Assembly (NCBI GenBank): GCA_965207595.1
Contig: CBDBMW010000011.1
Location: 248,001 to 312,000, forward strand
DNA length: 64,000 nt
Origin: JAGWAJ01 sp026707615
Lineage (GTDB): Bacteria > Acidobacteriota > Vicinamibacteria > Vicinamibacterales > UBA8438
Direction of reading: 5' to 3'
Each line of letters starts with the position of its first letter. The stretch's first letter is position 1. Positions 9,086-18,254 of the stretch are shown here, piece by piece. Position numbers and translations under genes: made by a program. Under the pieces are notes generated by a model that did not search any database, was not told where the DNA came from, and saw only the letters and a list, made by a program, of their open reading frames with translations.

Positions 9086-10336
9086 ATGATTCGTAGAACC
9101 AACACCGACCACTCCCCACGGAAGACCAAGCCCAAAGGCCCCCATCCCCGCAAGGCACTCTCCCCCGCCTTCGTCCGCTCCGCCCCGCCCGGCAAGCACA
9201 TCGACGGCAACGGACTCTACCTCTACGTCCAGCCTACAGGAGCCCGCAGCTGGATCCAGCGCCTCGTCATCCGCGGGCGCAGCCGGGAACTCGGGCTCGG
9301 CTCCGCCCGTCTCGTCTCGCTCGCCGAGGCCCGCGAGAAGGCGCTGGCGAACCGCAAGCTGGCCCGTGAAGGCGGAGACCCGCTGGCCGAACGGCACCGG
9401 CTGGCCGGCATGCCCACCTTCGCCGAGGCCGCCGCCACCGTCATCGAGCAGAAGCGGCCCGGCTGGCGCGGTCCCCGCCAGGCCACCGTCTGGCGCCGGA
9501 GTCTCGAACGCTACGCCTTCCCCCGCATCGGCGACCGGCCCGTCTCCGAGGTCGACAGCGCCGACATCCTCCGGATCCTCAGCCCCATCTGGCACGTGCG
9601 GATGCAGACCGCCCGCACCGTGCGCCGGCGCATCGGCTGCGTGCTCGAGTGGGCCGTGGCCATGAACCACCGCTACGACAACCCAGCCGACCGGGTGCTG
9701 GCCGCCCTCGGCCCGCAGAACGAGGTCGTGCGCCACCGCCAGGCACTGCCGCACCGCGAGGTCGCCTCCGCAATCGCGACCGTCCGCGCGTCGAAGGCGG
9801 GTCTGGCCGTCAAGCTGGCCTTCGAGTTCCTCGTGCTCACGGCCGCGCGCTCCGGCGAGGTCCGCGGGGCGGTATGGACGGAAATGGACACCGAGGCCCG
9901 CGTGTGGACCATCCCGGCCGAGCGGATGAAGATGAAGCGCGGCCACCGCGTGCCGCTGTGCGGCAGGGCCACCGAGGTCCTCGACGCGGCCCGGGCGCTC
10001 GGCGACGGCGCGCTCGTCTTCCCGGCCCCCGGAGGCAAGCTCCAGGACGACAAGCGGATGCTGCGGGTGCTCCAGTGGCACGGCGTCGCCGCCGTCCCGC
10101 ACGGCTTCAGGTCGTCGTTTCGGGACTGGGCGGCGGAGGAGACCGACCACCCGCGCGAGGTCATCGAGGCGGCGCTGGCCCATGTCGTGCAGAACCGGGT
10201 CGAGGCGGCCTACGCCCGCTCGGACCTGTTCGAGCGTCGGCGGCGGCTCATGAACGATTGGGAAGCGTACCTGGCCGGCAACACACCCTCAGCATTCCCC
10301 CATCGTGAATCCGCCGGAACACGAGCGCAAGGGTGA
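9086..10336 (+). CDS. tyrosine integrase 2 (P4 type)
   Basis: This 416-residue integrase has the full family layout: N-terminal KALSPAFVRSAPPGKHIDG and GLYLYVQPTG (arm binding), a core-binding domain, and catalytic residues R255, H339, R342, H366 and Y376. It shares most of its sequence with the integrases at 7824-9023 and 50131-51480. Upstream (9010-9085) is a block beginning near GCGGGTCAGG and ending CCCGTATATGAT that is also found in front of the 50131-51480 integrase, probably promoter plus attP arm. Recombination should occur at its element ends near 8940 and 10369. Confidence 0.9.
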   Translation: MIRRTNTDHSPRKTKPKGPHPRKALSPAFVRSAPPGKHIDGNGLYLYVQPTGARSWIQRLVIRGRSRELGLGSARLVSLAEAREKALANRKLAREGGDPLAERHRLAGMPTFAEAAATVIEQKRPGWRGPRQATVWRRSLERYAFPRIGDRPVSEVDSADILRILSPIWHVRMQTARTVRRRIGCVLEWAVAMNHRYDNPADRVLAALGPQNEVVRHRQALPHREVASAIATVRASKAGLAVKLAFEFLVLTAARSGEVRGAVWTEMDTEARVWTIPAERMKMKRGHRVPLCGRATEVLDAARALGDGALVFPAPGGKLQDDKRMLRVLQWHGVAAVPHGFRSSFRDWAAEETDHPREVIEAALAHVVQNRVEAAYARSDLFERRRRLMNDWEAYLAGNTPSAFPHRESAGTRAQG

Positions 10337-10368
10337 GGGTGACCCTGTGTCGGCAGACCAACGGCGTC

Positions 10369-10450
10369 TCGTAAGTTGTTTACATCAATAGACTTATTGT
10401 AGACGGGATAATCCTGCATTCCTCGTTCAATCCCTCTTTCTGAGCGGGAA
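10369..10450 (+). repeat. conserved distal element end
   Basis: CTCGTAAGTTGTTTAC at 10369 and the block ending TCCCTCTTTCTGAGCGGGAA near 10446 closely resemble 47347-47440 at the non-integrase end of the 4.3-kb element (there TCCCTCTTTCTAATCAGGAA). This is best explained as the conserved distal end of elements that use this integrase family. Confidence 0.5.
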
Positions 10451-10549
10451 TCCCTCGGCCCACTGAAGGCGTCCGCAGACGCCCGCGCACGCGGATGCTC
10501 CGGCACTGGCCCACGGTAGTGTGGTCGCGGGCGCCTGCCCGGAACGGCC

Positions 10550-11053
10550 CTACCCCCTGACAGTGCCCCTGCGAAGCGCGGAGGCGATACAGTAGGCAGA
10601 GATGAGCACTACGAAGACGAGCATCACCATGCCGTGCACTGTTCCCACGAGCGGGGACGCCAGGATGTCTGGACCGGCCAGGGCCCGTAGCGGCCGAACG
10701 TGTAGAAAGACCTCGTTTATGCCTCCGCCAAAGAGATTGTAAGCACTAAGTAACATGGCGGTCAGGTGAGCATGGCGCCACCCTCGTGGCTTGAACCGGA
10801 CTGCCATGTAGCCCACCGCCAACACGGCAAGCCCAACCAGCGCCAGCCAATGCGGAAACCAGAACCGCTGCGCGCCATAGATTCCGAGGGACGTAACGCA
10901 CACCACGACGTAGGCGATTGCGTATACGCGGCCACTTTTGCGGTGCGTGTGACCACCTTTACGTGAGAGCATGACAGGTACAAAGGCGATCATCGCGGCG
11001 AGGCTGGCGATTGTATGGATCCAGCCAACGCTTGTCAGGTTCAGATTCAGCAT
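10550..11053 (-). CDS. DUF2306-like integral membrane protein
   Basis: The 167-residue protein has four or five hydrophobic helices: residues 10-28, 43-62, 66-85, 95-112 and 135-158. The motif HTHRKSGRVYAIAYVVV after the first helix and RHAHLTAMLLSAYNLFGG before the fourth fit the DUF2306 family of predicted membrane proteins, whose function is unknown. It stands alone between element debris and an IS1380 copy. About 210 bases to the left, up to the element end, hold no gene. Confidence 0.65.
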   Translation of the reverse strand: MLNLNLTSVGWIHTIASLAAMIAFVPVMLSRKGGHTHRKSGRVYAIAYVVVCVTSLGIYGAQRFWFPHWLALVGLAVLAVGYMAVRFKPRGWRHAHLTAMLLSAYNLFGGGINEVFLHVRPLRALAGPDILASPLVGTVHGMVMLVFVVLISAYCIASALRRGTVRG

Positions 11054-11115
11054 CGTCTGCCCTTCTTGTGTTGCCGAAGCCGTCCTTCTAGCCTGGAATT
11101 CTCACCGGCGTAGCG

Positions 11116-11191
11116 ACAAGAGGCTGCCCGTGATGGCGTAAAGTGTTGTGCCCACAATACTTCAGGCCACTCACGGAGGCAGCCCCTTGTC
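11116..11191. repeat. inverted repeat before the IS1380 transposase
   Basis: CGACAAGAGGCTGCCCGTGA (11116-11135) is almost complementary to 11170-11191. The transposase start lies at its right arm, so the hairpin may damp translation, or be part of the IS end. No matching right terminal repeat was found near 12603-12750. Confidence 0.5.
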
Positions 11192-12602
11192 GACACAGTG
11201 TACGTCAACCCAGCTTGAGTTTCCCGAGGTCGGTCGCCGCCGGCTGGTCGCCAGCTTTGACGGCGGAACGATCACATCCAACGCCGGGGCGTTGCTGCTG
11301 CGTGCGGTGGAGAAGTGCACCGACGTCTGCCGGCGCGCGTCGCAGTGCTTCCAGGACTATCGGGACCCGGACTTGGTCGAACACTCGGTCGAGGACCTGG
11401 TGACCCAGCGCGTGATGGCGGTGGCGTTGGGCTACGAAGATCTGAACGACCATGACACGCTGCGTCGCGACCCGCTGGTGGCAGCGGCGGTGGGGAAGGC
11501 GGACCCGACGGGCGAGAAGCGGGTGCGGCCGTCGGACCGCGGGGCGGCGCTGGCGGGAAAGAGCACGCTGAACCGGCTGGAACTGGTCGGGTCGAAGGGG
11601 GCCGAGGCGGACCGGTACAAGAAGGTGACCTATGACGAAGTGGCGCTCGACGCCCTGCTGGTGGAGGTGTTCGTCGAGTCGCAACCGACCCCGCCGACGC
11701 GCATCGTGCTGGATGTCGATGCGACGGACGACCCGCTGCACGGCCGGCAGGAAGGGCGGTTCTTCCACGGGTACTACCGGCACTACTGCTATCTGCCTCT
11801 GTATATCTTCTGTGGAGCGCATGTGCTCTGCGCGCGGTTGCGGCCCTCGAACATCGACGGGGCGGCCGGCGCGGTGGACGAGTTGGCGCGGATTGTGGAG
11901 CGGGTGCGGCAGGCCTGGCCGTCGGTCTCGGTCGTGGTGCGGGGAGACTCGGGCTTCTGCCGAGACGAGTTGCTGAACTGGTGTGAAGAACAGGCGGTGG
12001 AGTACGTCATCGGCTTGGCGAAGAACGACCGGTTGACGAAACAGATCGCGCCCGAGCTGGCGCAGGCCGAGGCGCAGTGCCAGGAAACCGGGGTCGCGGC
12101 ACGGGTGTTCGCGGACTTCCGCTATCGCACGCGCGAGAGCTGGAGCCGGGAGCGCCGGGTGGTCGGCAAGGCGGAACATCTGCCCGCGGGCGCCAATCCA
12201 CGCTTCGTGGTGACGTCCTTGCCGCCGGCGACCCTGGGGGCGCAGGCGCTGTACGAGGGTCTCTATTGTGCCCGCGGGGACATGGAGAACCGCATCAAGG
12301 AACAACAACTGGCGCTGTTTGCGGACCGGACGAGCAGTGCGACGCTGCGCGCCAACCAACTGCGCCTGTATTGGGCCACGTTGGCCTACGTCCTGTTGCA
12401 GCAACTCCGCGACCGGGGGCTCGCTGGTACCCGGCTCGCCCGCGCCCAATGCGACACCCTACGGCTACGGCTGCTCAAGATCGGCGCCCGTGTCCGCGTC
12501 ACCGCGCGCCGCATCTGGGTGGCGCTGTCCGAGCTGACCCCCGACGCCGACCTGTTCATCGCGGCCGCGCAGCGTTTGCGCGCAACGTCCGGCCCCGCCT
12601 GA
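11187..12602 (+). CDS. IS1380-family transposase
   Basis: The 471-residue product from a TTG start (STQCTSTQLEFP follows, the family N-terminus, with GGAGG about 8 bases upstream) carries the IS1380 DDE domain: FDGGTITSNAGALLLRAV, catalytic D in IVLDVDATDDPLHGRQEG, a second D in VVRGDSGFCRDELL, and NRIKEQQLALFADRTS with the acidic residue near the end. It is full length with no frameshift, so it may be active. A longer frame from 11148 lies inside the inverted repeat. It is a cut-and-paste mobile element inserted downstream of the DUF2306-like gene. Confidence 0.9.
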   Translation: MSTQCTSTQLEFPEVGRRRLVASFDGGTITSNAGALLLRAVEKCTDVCRRASQCFQDYRDPDLVEHSVEDLVTQRVMAVALGYEDLNDHDTLRRDPLVAAAVGKADPTGEKRVRPSDRGAALAGKSTLNRLELVGSKGAEADRYKKVTYDEVALDALLVEVFVESQPTPPTRIVLDVDATDDPLHGRQEGRFFHGYYRHYCYLPLYIFCGAHVLCARLRPSNIDGAAGAVDELARIVERVRQAWPSVSVVVRGDSGFCRDELLNWCEEQAVEYVIGLAKNDRLTKQIAPELAQAEAQCQETGVAARVFADFRYRTRESWSRERRVVGKAEHLPAGANPRFVVTSLPPATLGAQALYEGLYCARGDMENRIKEQQLALFADRTSSATLRANQLRLYWATLAYVLLQQLRDRGLAGTRLARAQCDTLRLRLLKIGARVRVTARRIWVALSELTPDADLFIAAAQRLRATSGPA

Positions 12603-13677
12603 CGATCGATCGACCAGGCGGCGGCAGACCGTTCGCGGCTACACGGGGGCACCGGGTCCTTTCGGGCGTCGTGTGCTCACCCGACCGATTCTGGCGCCGC
12701 CCGCACGTCGTCGCCCGTGTCCAGACCAGCATTGGCGCCTGAGCTGGACCGTCCAGAACCCCAACGCGACGCCTCATGCCCGATCCGGCTCGTAGCGGTC
12801 GCCGTCGTCGCGGATCTCGAAGAGCTGTGAGAAATCCGGGCTAGAACGGCGACCAAGCGTGTGGCAGCAGGGTCCGCCCGCCGCCGTCGACGCGGGGCAC
12901 ATCGTCGGGGCTTCGAGCGCCGCGCCGACCCCGCGAATCCGGCGGCCATGACCCCAACATCGTGGGCCAAGTCGGAACGCCTCCCCGTCGAAGACCGTCA
13001 CGCCGACGACCGCGAAGCTCCCCTCCGGCATCGCGTCGTGGGGCACCACAACGGGCGCCGGCTTGGACTGTGTCGTAGACGATCACAGAGCGATGACCAA
13101 CACCGTTGCCCCGCACGACGCGCTTTGCGCTCCTGCCGCCGGCTGACACGCAGCCAAGCCCGCGTTACAAGACGGTGCAAGCGCGGCAGCACTGGCTTGG
13201 CACAATTCGCCGGCCTCCGTGCTGGTCGGCTGCAACACCAACAGTACGAATTCGGCTCGGTTGCCCGTAGTGCAGTGTATCATCCGGCTACGGTGACACG
13301 TGTCATCTGCGCCAACGGCGCGCAGTCGGACACGCGGCCCACACCGTTCCGGCGGATCGCCGCCGTGGCACCCGCCCTTCGACGACCTCGATTGGGCTCC
13401 GCCGTGCCGCCCGAGTTCGCGTGGAACCCCAACTCGCTGGGATCGGGGCACCTGACGCCCTCAGCCCTAACCCGATCCGCTCCTGGCTTCGGGTCCGGCC
13501 ACGTCGGCTCACAACGAGGCAGGCGCGGGGGAGAGCACGGCCGGACATCGAGTGCAGTACGAGCCCGAAGGGCGATGACATCGAGGGGATAGGGGAGCAG
13601 AGAGGATCCCGGAGAGGCGAAGGCGATCCGGGCGGCGAAAGACGGCCGACGCAACGTCGATCGGAGGAGCCGAACGA
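12603..13677. other. no supportable gene
   Basis: About 1.1 kb after the IS1380 transposase. Open frames exist on both strands but have no recognisable domain, no convincing start and skewed composition. The last 130 bases (13545-13677) resemble the sequence that precedes the oriT-like sites at 15132 and 50158, where it is the tail of an integrase gene, so this is probably a decayed integrase end. Confidence 0.4.
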
Positions 13678-13762
13678 GCTGGCTCATCACAACCGCTGGT
13701 AGTGATGAGCCAGCCGACCCGATGTACGTACATCAGGGCTGGCGAGGGGCTCCGCCCCTTCG
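13678..13762 (+). other. putative origin of transfer, copy 2
   Basis: Perfect 13-bp arms GCTGGCTCATCAC (13678-13690, 13702-13714) are followed by the palindrome GATGTACGTACATC (13721-13734) and GGGCTGGCGAGGGGCTCCGC. The layout equals copy 1 at 5035, but arm sequences differ in matched pairs, so the inverted repeats themselves are conserved. No relaxase gene is adjacent. Confidence 0.6.
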
Positions 13763-13875
13763 AACCCTGCACGGAGATACGGCGCGTCCCCGCGCCGGTT
13801 CAGAGGGCCGTCGCCGCGTCGCGCGCCCCTTGGGCGGCTCACGGGGCCGTTCGGGAGCGGGTGCCACCCCGCCGT

Positions 13876-13944
13876 CCGACTCGTCAAGCCGCGGCGAGCC
13901 GCGGCTCCTTCGCGTTCGCTACGGCCGTTCCGGTGACGAGCCGG
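13876..13944 (+). repeat. oriT-associated long hairpin
   Basis: Arms CCGACTCGTCA (13876-13886) and TGACGAGCCGG (13934-13944) enclose a GC-rich loop ending CGTTCGCTACGGCCGTTCC. Related loops with different stems occur at 15326, 39378 and, inverted, at 49877. It lies about 110 bases downstream of the oriT-like module at 13678. Confidence 0.45.
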
Positions 13945-14175
13945 CCGCCGGGGCGGACGGTAGCGGTCGTTGGCCGCAAGCGGACCTTGCGGCCAAGATG
14001 GCCCGCATCGGCCACCACCGGCCCCACGCCGCGAGTCGTACCCTCGGACTGTCCCTCGCGGTCTTCGATGAAGATGATGCCGATGTGGGCAGCGACGGCG
14101 TCCAGGGCCCTCCGCGCCGGCCCGGCGCAGCGTCGCCGGCCGGCTGGTGGACGGCGGTGGCGGGCTCTCTCCCCC

Positions 14176-14275
14176 CTTCCGGATGGAAGAATCGCGCGGA
14201 GCGACCCGACCCGGCAGGTGTGGCGGAGGAACACCAGTTGGGCCAGCAAACCGTCCGGTTTGCGGGGACCGCTCC
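14176..14275 (+). repeat. structured multi-hairpin repeat, copy A
   Basis: A small hairpin CTTCC/GGAAG is followed by an outer stem GGAGCG (14198) to CGCTCC (14275) that encloses two hairpins: AGGTGT/ACACC with a purine-rich 9-base loop, and GCAAACC/GGTTTGC. Two further copies lie at 39209-39309 and 40000-40101, with compensatory changes. Its nature (RNA or DNA element) is unknown. Confidence 0.5.
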
Positions 14276-14589
14276 GGGCACTACGCGCGGCGCAATACCG
14301 TCTGGCTGCTCTTGCCGGCAGGCGCGATCCGTGCAGCGAGGGCGGCGCTCTCCGACGCGACGGCGTTGTGGCCGCGGTGTGATTCCGGCAGTGATTCGAG
14401 TCCCTGGATGGAATCACGGTCCGGCGCGGCGCAATGAGGCATGCGGACGGGCGTCGCCGTCGGCGCAGCGGAGCCCATCGACGCGGGCTGCGTTTCTCGA
14501 GAACGAGCACGGCCCCTCTGAGCCAGCGCGCCGTGGTCGCGGCGCGGTCGCGGGTAGCCCAGTTGGCATCTGGCAGGGTCAGTGTCAGG

Positions 14590-14710
14590 CATCGTCGGAC
14601 AATTGCCCGTCTGGAGCGCGCGCGGAGCCGGCGTCAAGGCCGCAGCCCCGCGCAGCGGGGTCGGAGCGGCAGCGGAGAGCCTTGACACCGGAGAGCACGC
14701 GCGGATGATG
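14590..14710. repeat. GC-rich dispersed repeat
   Basis: The block carries GGACAATTGCCCGTCTGGAG, GCGCGGAGCCGGCGTCAAGG and a closing CCTTGACACCGGAGAGCACG. The same parts, in reverse orientation, are at 49206-49330, and a shortened copy is at 3367-3440. It contains inverted GTCAAGG/CCTTGAC sequences and looks like a conserved non-coding part of the same element family. Confidence 0.45.
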
Positions 14711-14775
14711 ATCTGGCCGACGATGCCGTCTGTAGCCGTAGCGGTCGTTGACGAGGGCGTCCGGAACAGGGTCAG

Positions 14776-14863
14776 GCCGCCCACGTCCGGTCGGACCTGT
14801 TCGAGCGGCGGCGGCTCATGGACGATTGGGCCGAGTGCATCGAGGAACCGACCTCTCGCCGCT
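14776..14863 (+). pseudogene. integrase C-terminal remnant
   Basis: The + strand reads RSDLFERRRLMDDW then a stop, the C-terminal end of the P4-type integrases in this window. Just before it the active-site tyrosine region is out of frame (AACAGGGTC then a lost base). The flanks do not code for the rest of the protein. Between this scrap and the oriT-like site at 15132 the sequence matches the integrase tail preceding copy 5 at 50158. The remainder of 13945-15131 holds only repeats and scraps. Confidence 0.55.
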
Positions 14864-15131
14864 GAACCTGCGGGACACGGAGTCGCCGGAACCCAGCACC
14901 TCGCACCCCGCTGAACCCGATCCGATCCTGCCGCCCCGATCGACCACACCGACGCCCGGACGGGTCAGGCAGGAACACGAACGAGAGCACGGGCATCAGG
15001 CACCCCGGAGATCGAGCGGGGGCACGACATCGAACGGGACGCAGAACGCGATACGATTCCGGAGTGCGACGAGGGCGAGCCGGGCGGTGAGAGAGAGAGG
15101 CCAGCGCACGACGATCCGAGGAACCGAACAC

Positions 15132-15218
15132 TGGCTCATCACGACCCTTGGTAGCGATGAGAGCCAGCATACCCCTTGTGTACACAAGGGACTGGCGGGG
15201 GTTCCACCCCCTCGACCC
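15132..15218 (+). other. putative origin of transfer, copy 3
   Basis: An imperfect stem CTGGCTCATC...GATGAGAGCCAG is followed by a perfect 18-bp palindrome CCCTTGTGT/ACACAAGGG (15173-15190) and ACTGGCGGGGGTTCCACCCC. Same order as copies 1, 2, 4 and 5. An integrase remnant lies upstream and a conserved hairpin downstream; no mob gene is adjacent. Confidence 0.55.
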
Positions 15219-15325
15219 CTGGACGCAGACCGCGGCGCGACGCCGCGCCGCTTCGGACCGGCCGTTGTTGCGGCCGGCTGCCGGGCCCTCGCGGATGCGA
15301 GGCGGCCAGGAGGCGCTGCCACGAC

Positions 15326-15397
15326 GGCGACCGGCGAGTCAACCGCTGGCGCGGTCCTCCGCTTCGCTCCGGCCGTTCCGGTGACTCACCGGTCGCC
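15326..15397 (+). repeat. oriT-associated long hairpin
   Basis: Arms GGCGACCGGCGAGTCA (15326-15341) and TGACTCACCGGTCGCC (15382-15397) pair at 15 of 16 positions. The loop CCTCCGCTTCGCTCCGGCCG matches those at 13876 and, inverted, 49877, while the stem sequence differs, so pairing rather than sequence appears conserved. Confidence 0.5.
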
Positions 15398-15520
15398 GTC
15401 GCGGACGAGGCTGGTTGTTGGACGGACGCTACCGTCCGTCCCTTTGTCAACGGGACCGGTAGTGGTCAAGTTTCGCTCCGGCCGATCCTTGACCGAGCAG
15501 GCGGCGCCCGGCATGATCGC

Positions 15521-17902
15521 CTACCATGGGCAGAGACGAGAACCAGGCAGCGTTCGCGACGGTCCAGAGCATCGCCGACCGCACCGAGCCGCCGCAGAAG
15601 AACCAAGCGGCCGTCGAGCTCGGACGCCTCGGTGGCCGGAAGGGCGGAAAGGCGCGTGCCGCCGCGCTGTCGCCCGAGCGTCGCGCCGAGATCGCCCGGA
15701 AGGCGAGCGCGGCGCGGTGGGCGAAGCGGAACCAAGTCGGTGACGGCGAGCGGGCTGACCCATAACAGGTCCAGCCCGGATCTCGATCCCCAACCGCCCT
15801 CCGTTCGCGGCGTGAACATGCCGAACGATGACCCAGAGCACATCCCCGGGAAGCAAGCCATCGGGGAAGATTGTCGTCCTACGTTCCCATTCGCCCGGCG
15901 TGAGCCCGTCGCAGAGGTCGCGGGAGCGCCACCGCTGAATCTCCAGCCAGCACGACTGCGACGGCCACGGGGTTCGGAGACTGAGGTCGACAGTCAGCGA
16001 GCCGCCCGCGTAAGGCAGCGGCTCGGCGAACCGAACCCGGGCGACGCGGGACCGAACCGCCCCAGGCAACGTCACGCTGTAGCGCGGGCCGCTCTCGACG
16101 CGCTCGCGAACGGCGCTCGACCGCGCGAGCAGCGTCGGCAAGCCGTAGACCGTGACGGCCGGATTCTGCGGCACCGTCGGCAGGTGCGGCTCGCCGGGGA
16201 ACACGTGCTCGATCCGAACCAGCGAACTGTCCGGTTCGACGTTCGGGCCCACGACGACACGGTCGTACCCGTCCAGGAACATCCGGACGGGGTCGCGCAC
16301 GATGTCGGCGCCGACGCGGGCAACCCCCGGCGCGGCGTAGTCCCGCGGGCGAAGGTGCAGATCCGCTGCGACCGCGGTGTCGGACAGCGGGTCGCGCACG
16401 GCTGCGAGCCAGTCGATGACCGCGTGCCGACTCTCGGGTCGCGTCACGACGAGGTAGCGCTCCCACACCGCCTGCCCGATGGGCTGGACCGCGACGAGCA
16501 GGACCAGAACCGGCGCCGCGGCGCGTAGCCGGACTCTGGTCCCGATCCTCTCCACCGCCCAGGCGGCAAGGATGGCGGCGAACGGCACGATCACCAGCAT
16601 GTTCCGGAAGAACGCGACTCGCTGACTCAGCATCAGCAGGAGGAACCCGACCGGGAACGCGAGAGTCATGAGCCCCGTCCGCCAGCGGCCGGCCAGCAGG
16701 ACGAGGGCGCCGATGGGCGCGAAGATCGTCAGCATAGCGCCGCCCGCGGAGGCGGTCATCCAGCCGAGGAACGCCCAGGCGTGCGCCCGCCAGGAGTCGA
16801 CCGTCGCCCCGCCATGCCCCTCGATCCCGTAGTGCACGATCTCGAACGCAACGCCGTCCAGGAACGCGGGGAACGTGACCAGTGCGTACGGCGTCCCCAC
16901 GAGGAAGCCGACGATCGGCATCAGTAGTGCCGCCGTGACCGTGCCGGGAGAACGCCGGTCCGACAGCAAGCACGCGATCACCGGCACGAGCACCACCGGC
17001 AGGGCGTTGTACTTCGCCGACACCGCGAGCCCGGCTGCGAAGCCAGCGACCGCCGCCCGACCGCCCGCGGGATACTCCATCGCCCGCCACGCCAGCCACA
17101 CGGTTGTCAGGCACAGGAAGGCCATCAGCGTGTCCGGGGCGACCCTCGCCGAGTGCTCGATCAGGGCCGGCGAGCACGCCACCAAGCCGGCGGCGGCCAC
17201 CGCCGTCCACCAGGACCGCGCGACGCGCACCGCCACCAAGAACGTGACGGCGATCGTCAGTAAGCTCAGCAGGGTCGAGACAGACCGCGCCCACATGAGT
17301 ACCCGCGGATGGGACACCGTGCGCGCCATTGCGGCCCCGGGGGGCGGGTAGTCGGTAACGATCTCCTGGATCGAGCGCATCTCGCCGACGCGCGCCGACC
17401 AGAGGAACCCTCCGGCTACCGCGGGTACCCGCAGGTAGAAGTCCAGCGACGGGTAGTTGAAGAAGTACGGGTTGAAGTTGCCGCTCTGCGCGATGCTGAC
17501 GACGCGCCGGTAGTTGAGCGGCTCGTCCCAATCGTACAGGAACGGCAGTCCAGCCCCGATCTGCGGGACGCGCAGCCAAGCGCCGGCAACTAGCACGAGG
17601 AAGAGAACTGCGACGCCCCTCGTAGCCGGCCGCGTCTGCCGCAGCCGACCACTGGCGCCCACCACGACGTCGACGACTCCAGAACGGCGATCGAGCAACA
17701 CGGGCGGACTCCCCTCCCAATCGAGTACGCCCCGGCCCGACGAATTGGTCGTCGGGCCGGTTGCCACACGTTCGCACGCACTGGTGCAGGACCCGCCTTC
17801 TTCCCCGTCCTGGCGGACGGGTCTTTCATCCGGCGGCGACCCGACGTCTGACGTACGAACGTGTGGCGAGGGCAGTCTAGCGCGCCGTGCTTGACCGGGC
17901 AA
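15521..17902 (-). CDS. GT39-like (ArnT/PMT-type) membrane glycosyltransferase
   Basis: After about 95 doubtful residues the protein shows a membrane helix (GVAVLFLVLVAGAWLRV), then LPFLYDWDEPLNYRR, where the acidic pair matches the catalytic loop of GT-C enzymes such as ArnT, and about ten further hydrophobic helices up to residue 470. A soluble C-terminal domain follows. GT39-like enzymes move a sugar from a polyprenyl carrier at the outer face of the membrane. The real start is probably a GTG or TTG near 17730. The last 80 residues (15521-15765) are arginine-rich and lie opposite the KGG gene, so the natural end was probably lost when the unit was assembled. Confidence 0.65.
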   Translation of the reverse strand: MPGQARRARLPSPHVRTSDVGSPPDERPVRQDGEEGGSCTSACERVATGPTTNSSGRGVLDWEGSPPVLLDRRSGVVDVVVGASGRLRQTRPATRGVAVLFLVLVAGAWLRVPQIGAGLPFLYDWDEPLNYRRVVSIAQSGNFNPYFFNYPSLDFYLRVPAVAGGFLWSARVGEMRSIQEIVTDYPPPGAAMARTVSHPRVLMWARSVSTLLSLLTIAVTFLVAVRVARSWWTAVAAAGLVACSPALIEHSARVAPDTLMAFLCLTTVWLAWRAMEYPAGGRAAVAGFAAGLAVSAKYNALPVVLVPVIACLLSDRRSPGTVTAALLMPIVGFLVGTPYALVTFPAFLDGVAFEIVHYGIEGHGGATVDSWRAHAWAFLGWMTASAGGAMLTIFAPIGALVLLAGRWRTGLMTLAFPVGFLLLMLSQRVAFFRNMLVIVPFAAILAAWAVERIGTRVRLRAAAPVLVLLVAVQPIGQAVWERYLVVTRPESRHAVIDWLAAVRDPLSDTAVAADLHLRPRDYAAPGVARVGADIVRDPVRMFLDGYDRVVVGPNVEPDSSLVRIEHVFPGEPHLPTVPQNPAVTVYGLPTLLARSSAVRERVESGPRYSVTLPGAVRSRVARVRFAEPLPYAGGSLTVDLSLRTPWPSQSCWLEIQRWRSRDLCDGLTPGEWERRTTIFPDGLLPGDVLWVIVRHVHAANGGRLGIEIRAGPVMGQPARRHRLGSASPTAPRSPSGRSRRDARATARRHAPFRPSGHRGVRARRPLGSSAAARCGRRCSGPSRTLPGSRLCPW
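15526..15765 (+). CDS. small basic KGG-motif protein
   Basis: A 79-residue protein with VELGRLGGRKGGKARAAALS and ERRAEIARKASAARW, a common small family in mobile elements and environmental bacteria with lysine/glycine-glycine repeats. Function is unknown; the basic charge suggests nucleic-acid binding. It lies 55 bases inside the left inverted end of the IS1-like unit. It overlaps, on the opposite strand, the doubtful 3-prime end of the GT39-like gene; the conserved family motif makes this strand the more credible one here. Confidence 0.65.
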   Translation: MGRDENQAAFATVQSIADRTEPPQKNQAAVELGRLGGRKGGKARAAALSPERRAEIARKASAARWAKRNQVGDGERADP

Positions 17903-18044
17903 GACTCAGGCAGCTACGGTTTCGGTGCGCCGGTTGGGGGCGGCTACGCCTGGCGGACGGAACGTCATCTCCGGGGAACCCGATCGCGGTCCCGCCTGAA
18001 AAGCGGCAGGCCGACTGCGGCCGGAAAGGAGGTGAATCGAGCCT

Positions 18045-18197
18045 ATGCCAGACGACTCGTCGAAGGGGAAGAAGGAAGGCTACGTGCTCATCTATCGAGC
18101 ATCGAAGACCGACCCCAAGACCCAGAAGACTATCTACGCGCGTGATTACGGGCTCCGAGGGTTCCCAATCTTGGTCCCGAAGAAGAGCGCTGCGTAG
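18045..18197 (+). CDS. 50-residue passenger protein of the IS1-like unit
   Basis: A 50-residue ORF starts at ATG 18045, preceded by a strong AAGGAGGT 11 bases upstream. The product MPDDSSKGKKEGYVLIYRAS...IYARDYGLRGFPILVPKKSAA is basic and has the look of a compact DNA-binding or toxin-antitoxin-sized protein, but I do not recognise a named family. It is 57 bases upstream of the transposase on the same strand, so the two may be co-transcribed. The good ribosome site and codon-like composition argue that it is real. Confidence 0.55.
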   Translation: MPDDSSKGKKEGYVLIYRASKTDPKTQKTIYARDYGLRGFPILVPKKSAA

Positions 18198-18254
18198 ATA
18201 GCGGTTCCCCAACCGGCGCACCGATGCTTGAGCGGTAATGGTATAATCGGCGGC

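Larger units (their letters stand above)
1477..10450. mobile_element. mobilizable integrative element (provisional limits)
   Basis: This block carries a hypothetical zinc-ribbon gene, an integrase scrap, AlpA, an oriT-like site, mob genes, a flavoprotein and two integrases. Its limits are guessed from the similar sequences CTCGTAAGTT at 1477 and 10369, so it may be two elements side by side. The right end (10410-10450) matches the distal end of the element at 47326-51631, which supports that boundary better than the left one. Confidence 0.4.

Noticed and set aside
12774..13149. Possible genes on the minus strand after the IS1380 copy
   Set aside because: Overlapping frames with no conserved motif, ribosome site or consistent codon use.
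14176..14275. Integron attC site or tRNA
   Set aside because: No RYYYAAC/GTTRRRY core sites and no cloverleaf with CCA acceptor or anticodon loop.
15456..15471. Target-site duplication of the IS1-like unit
   Set aside because: Flanks (ACGGGACC and GGCACGGA) are only loosely alike, so no duplication can be claimed.
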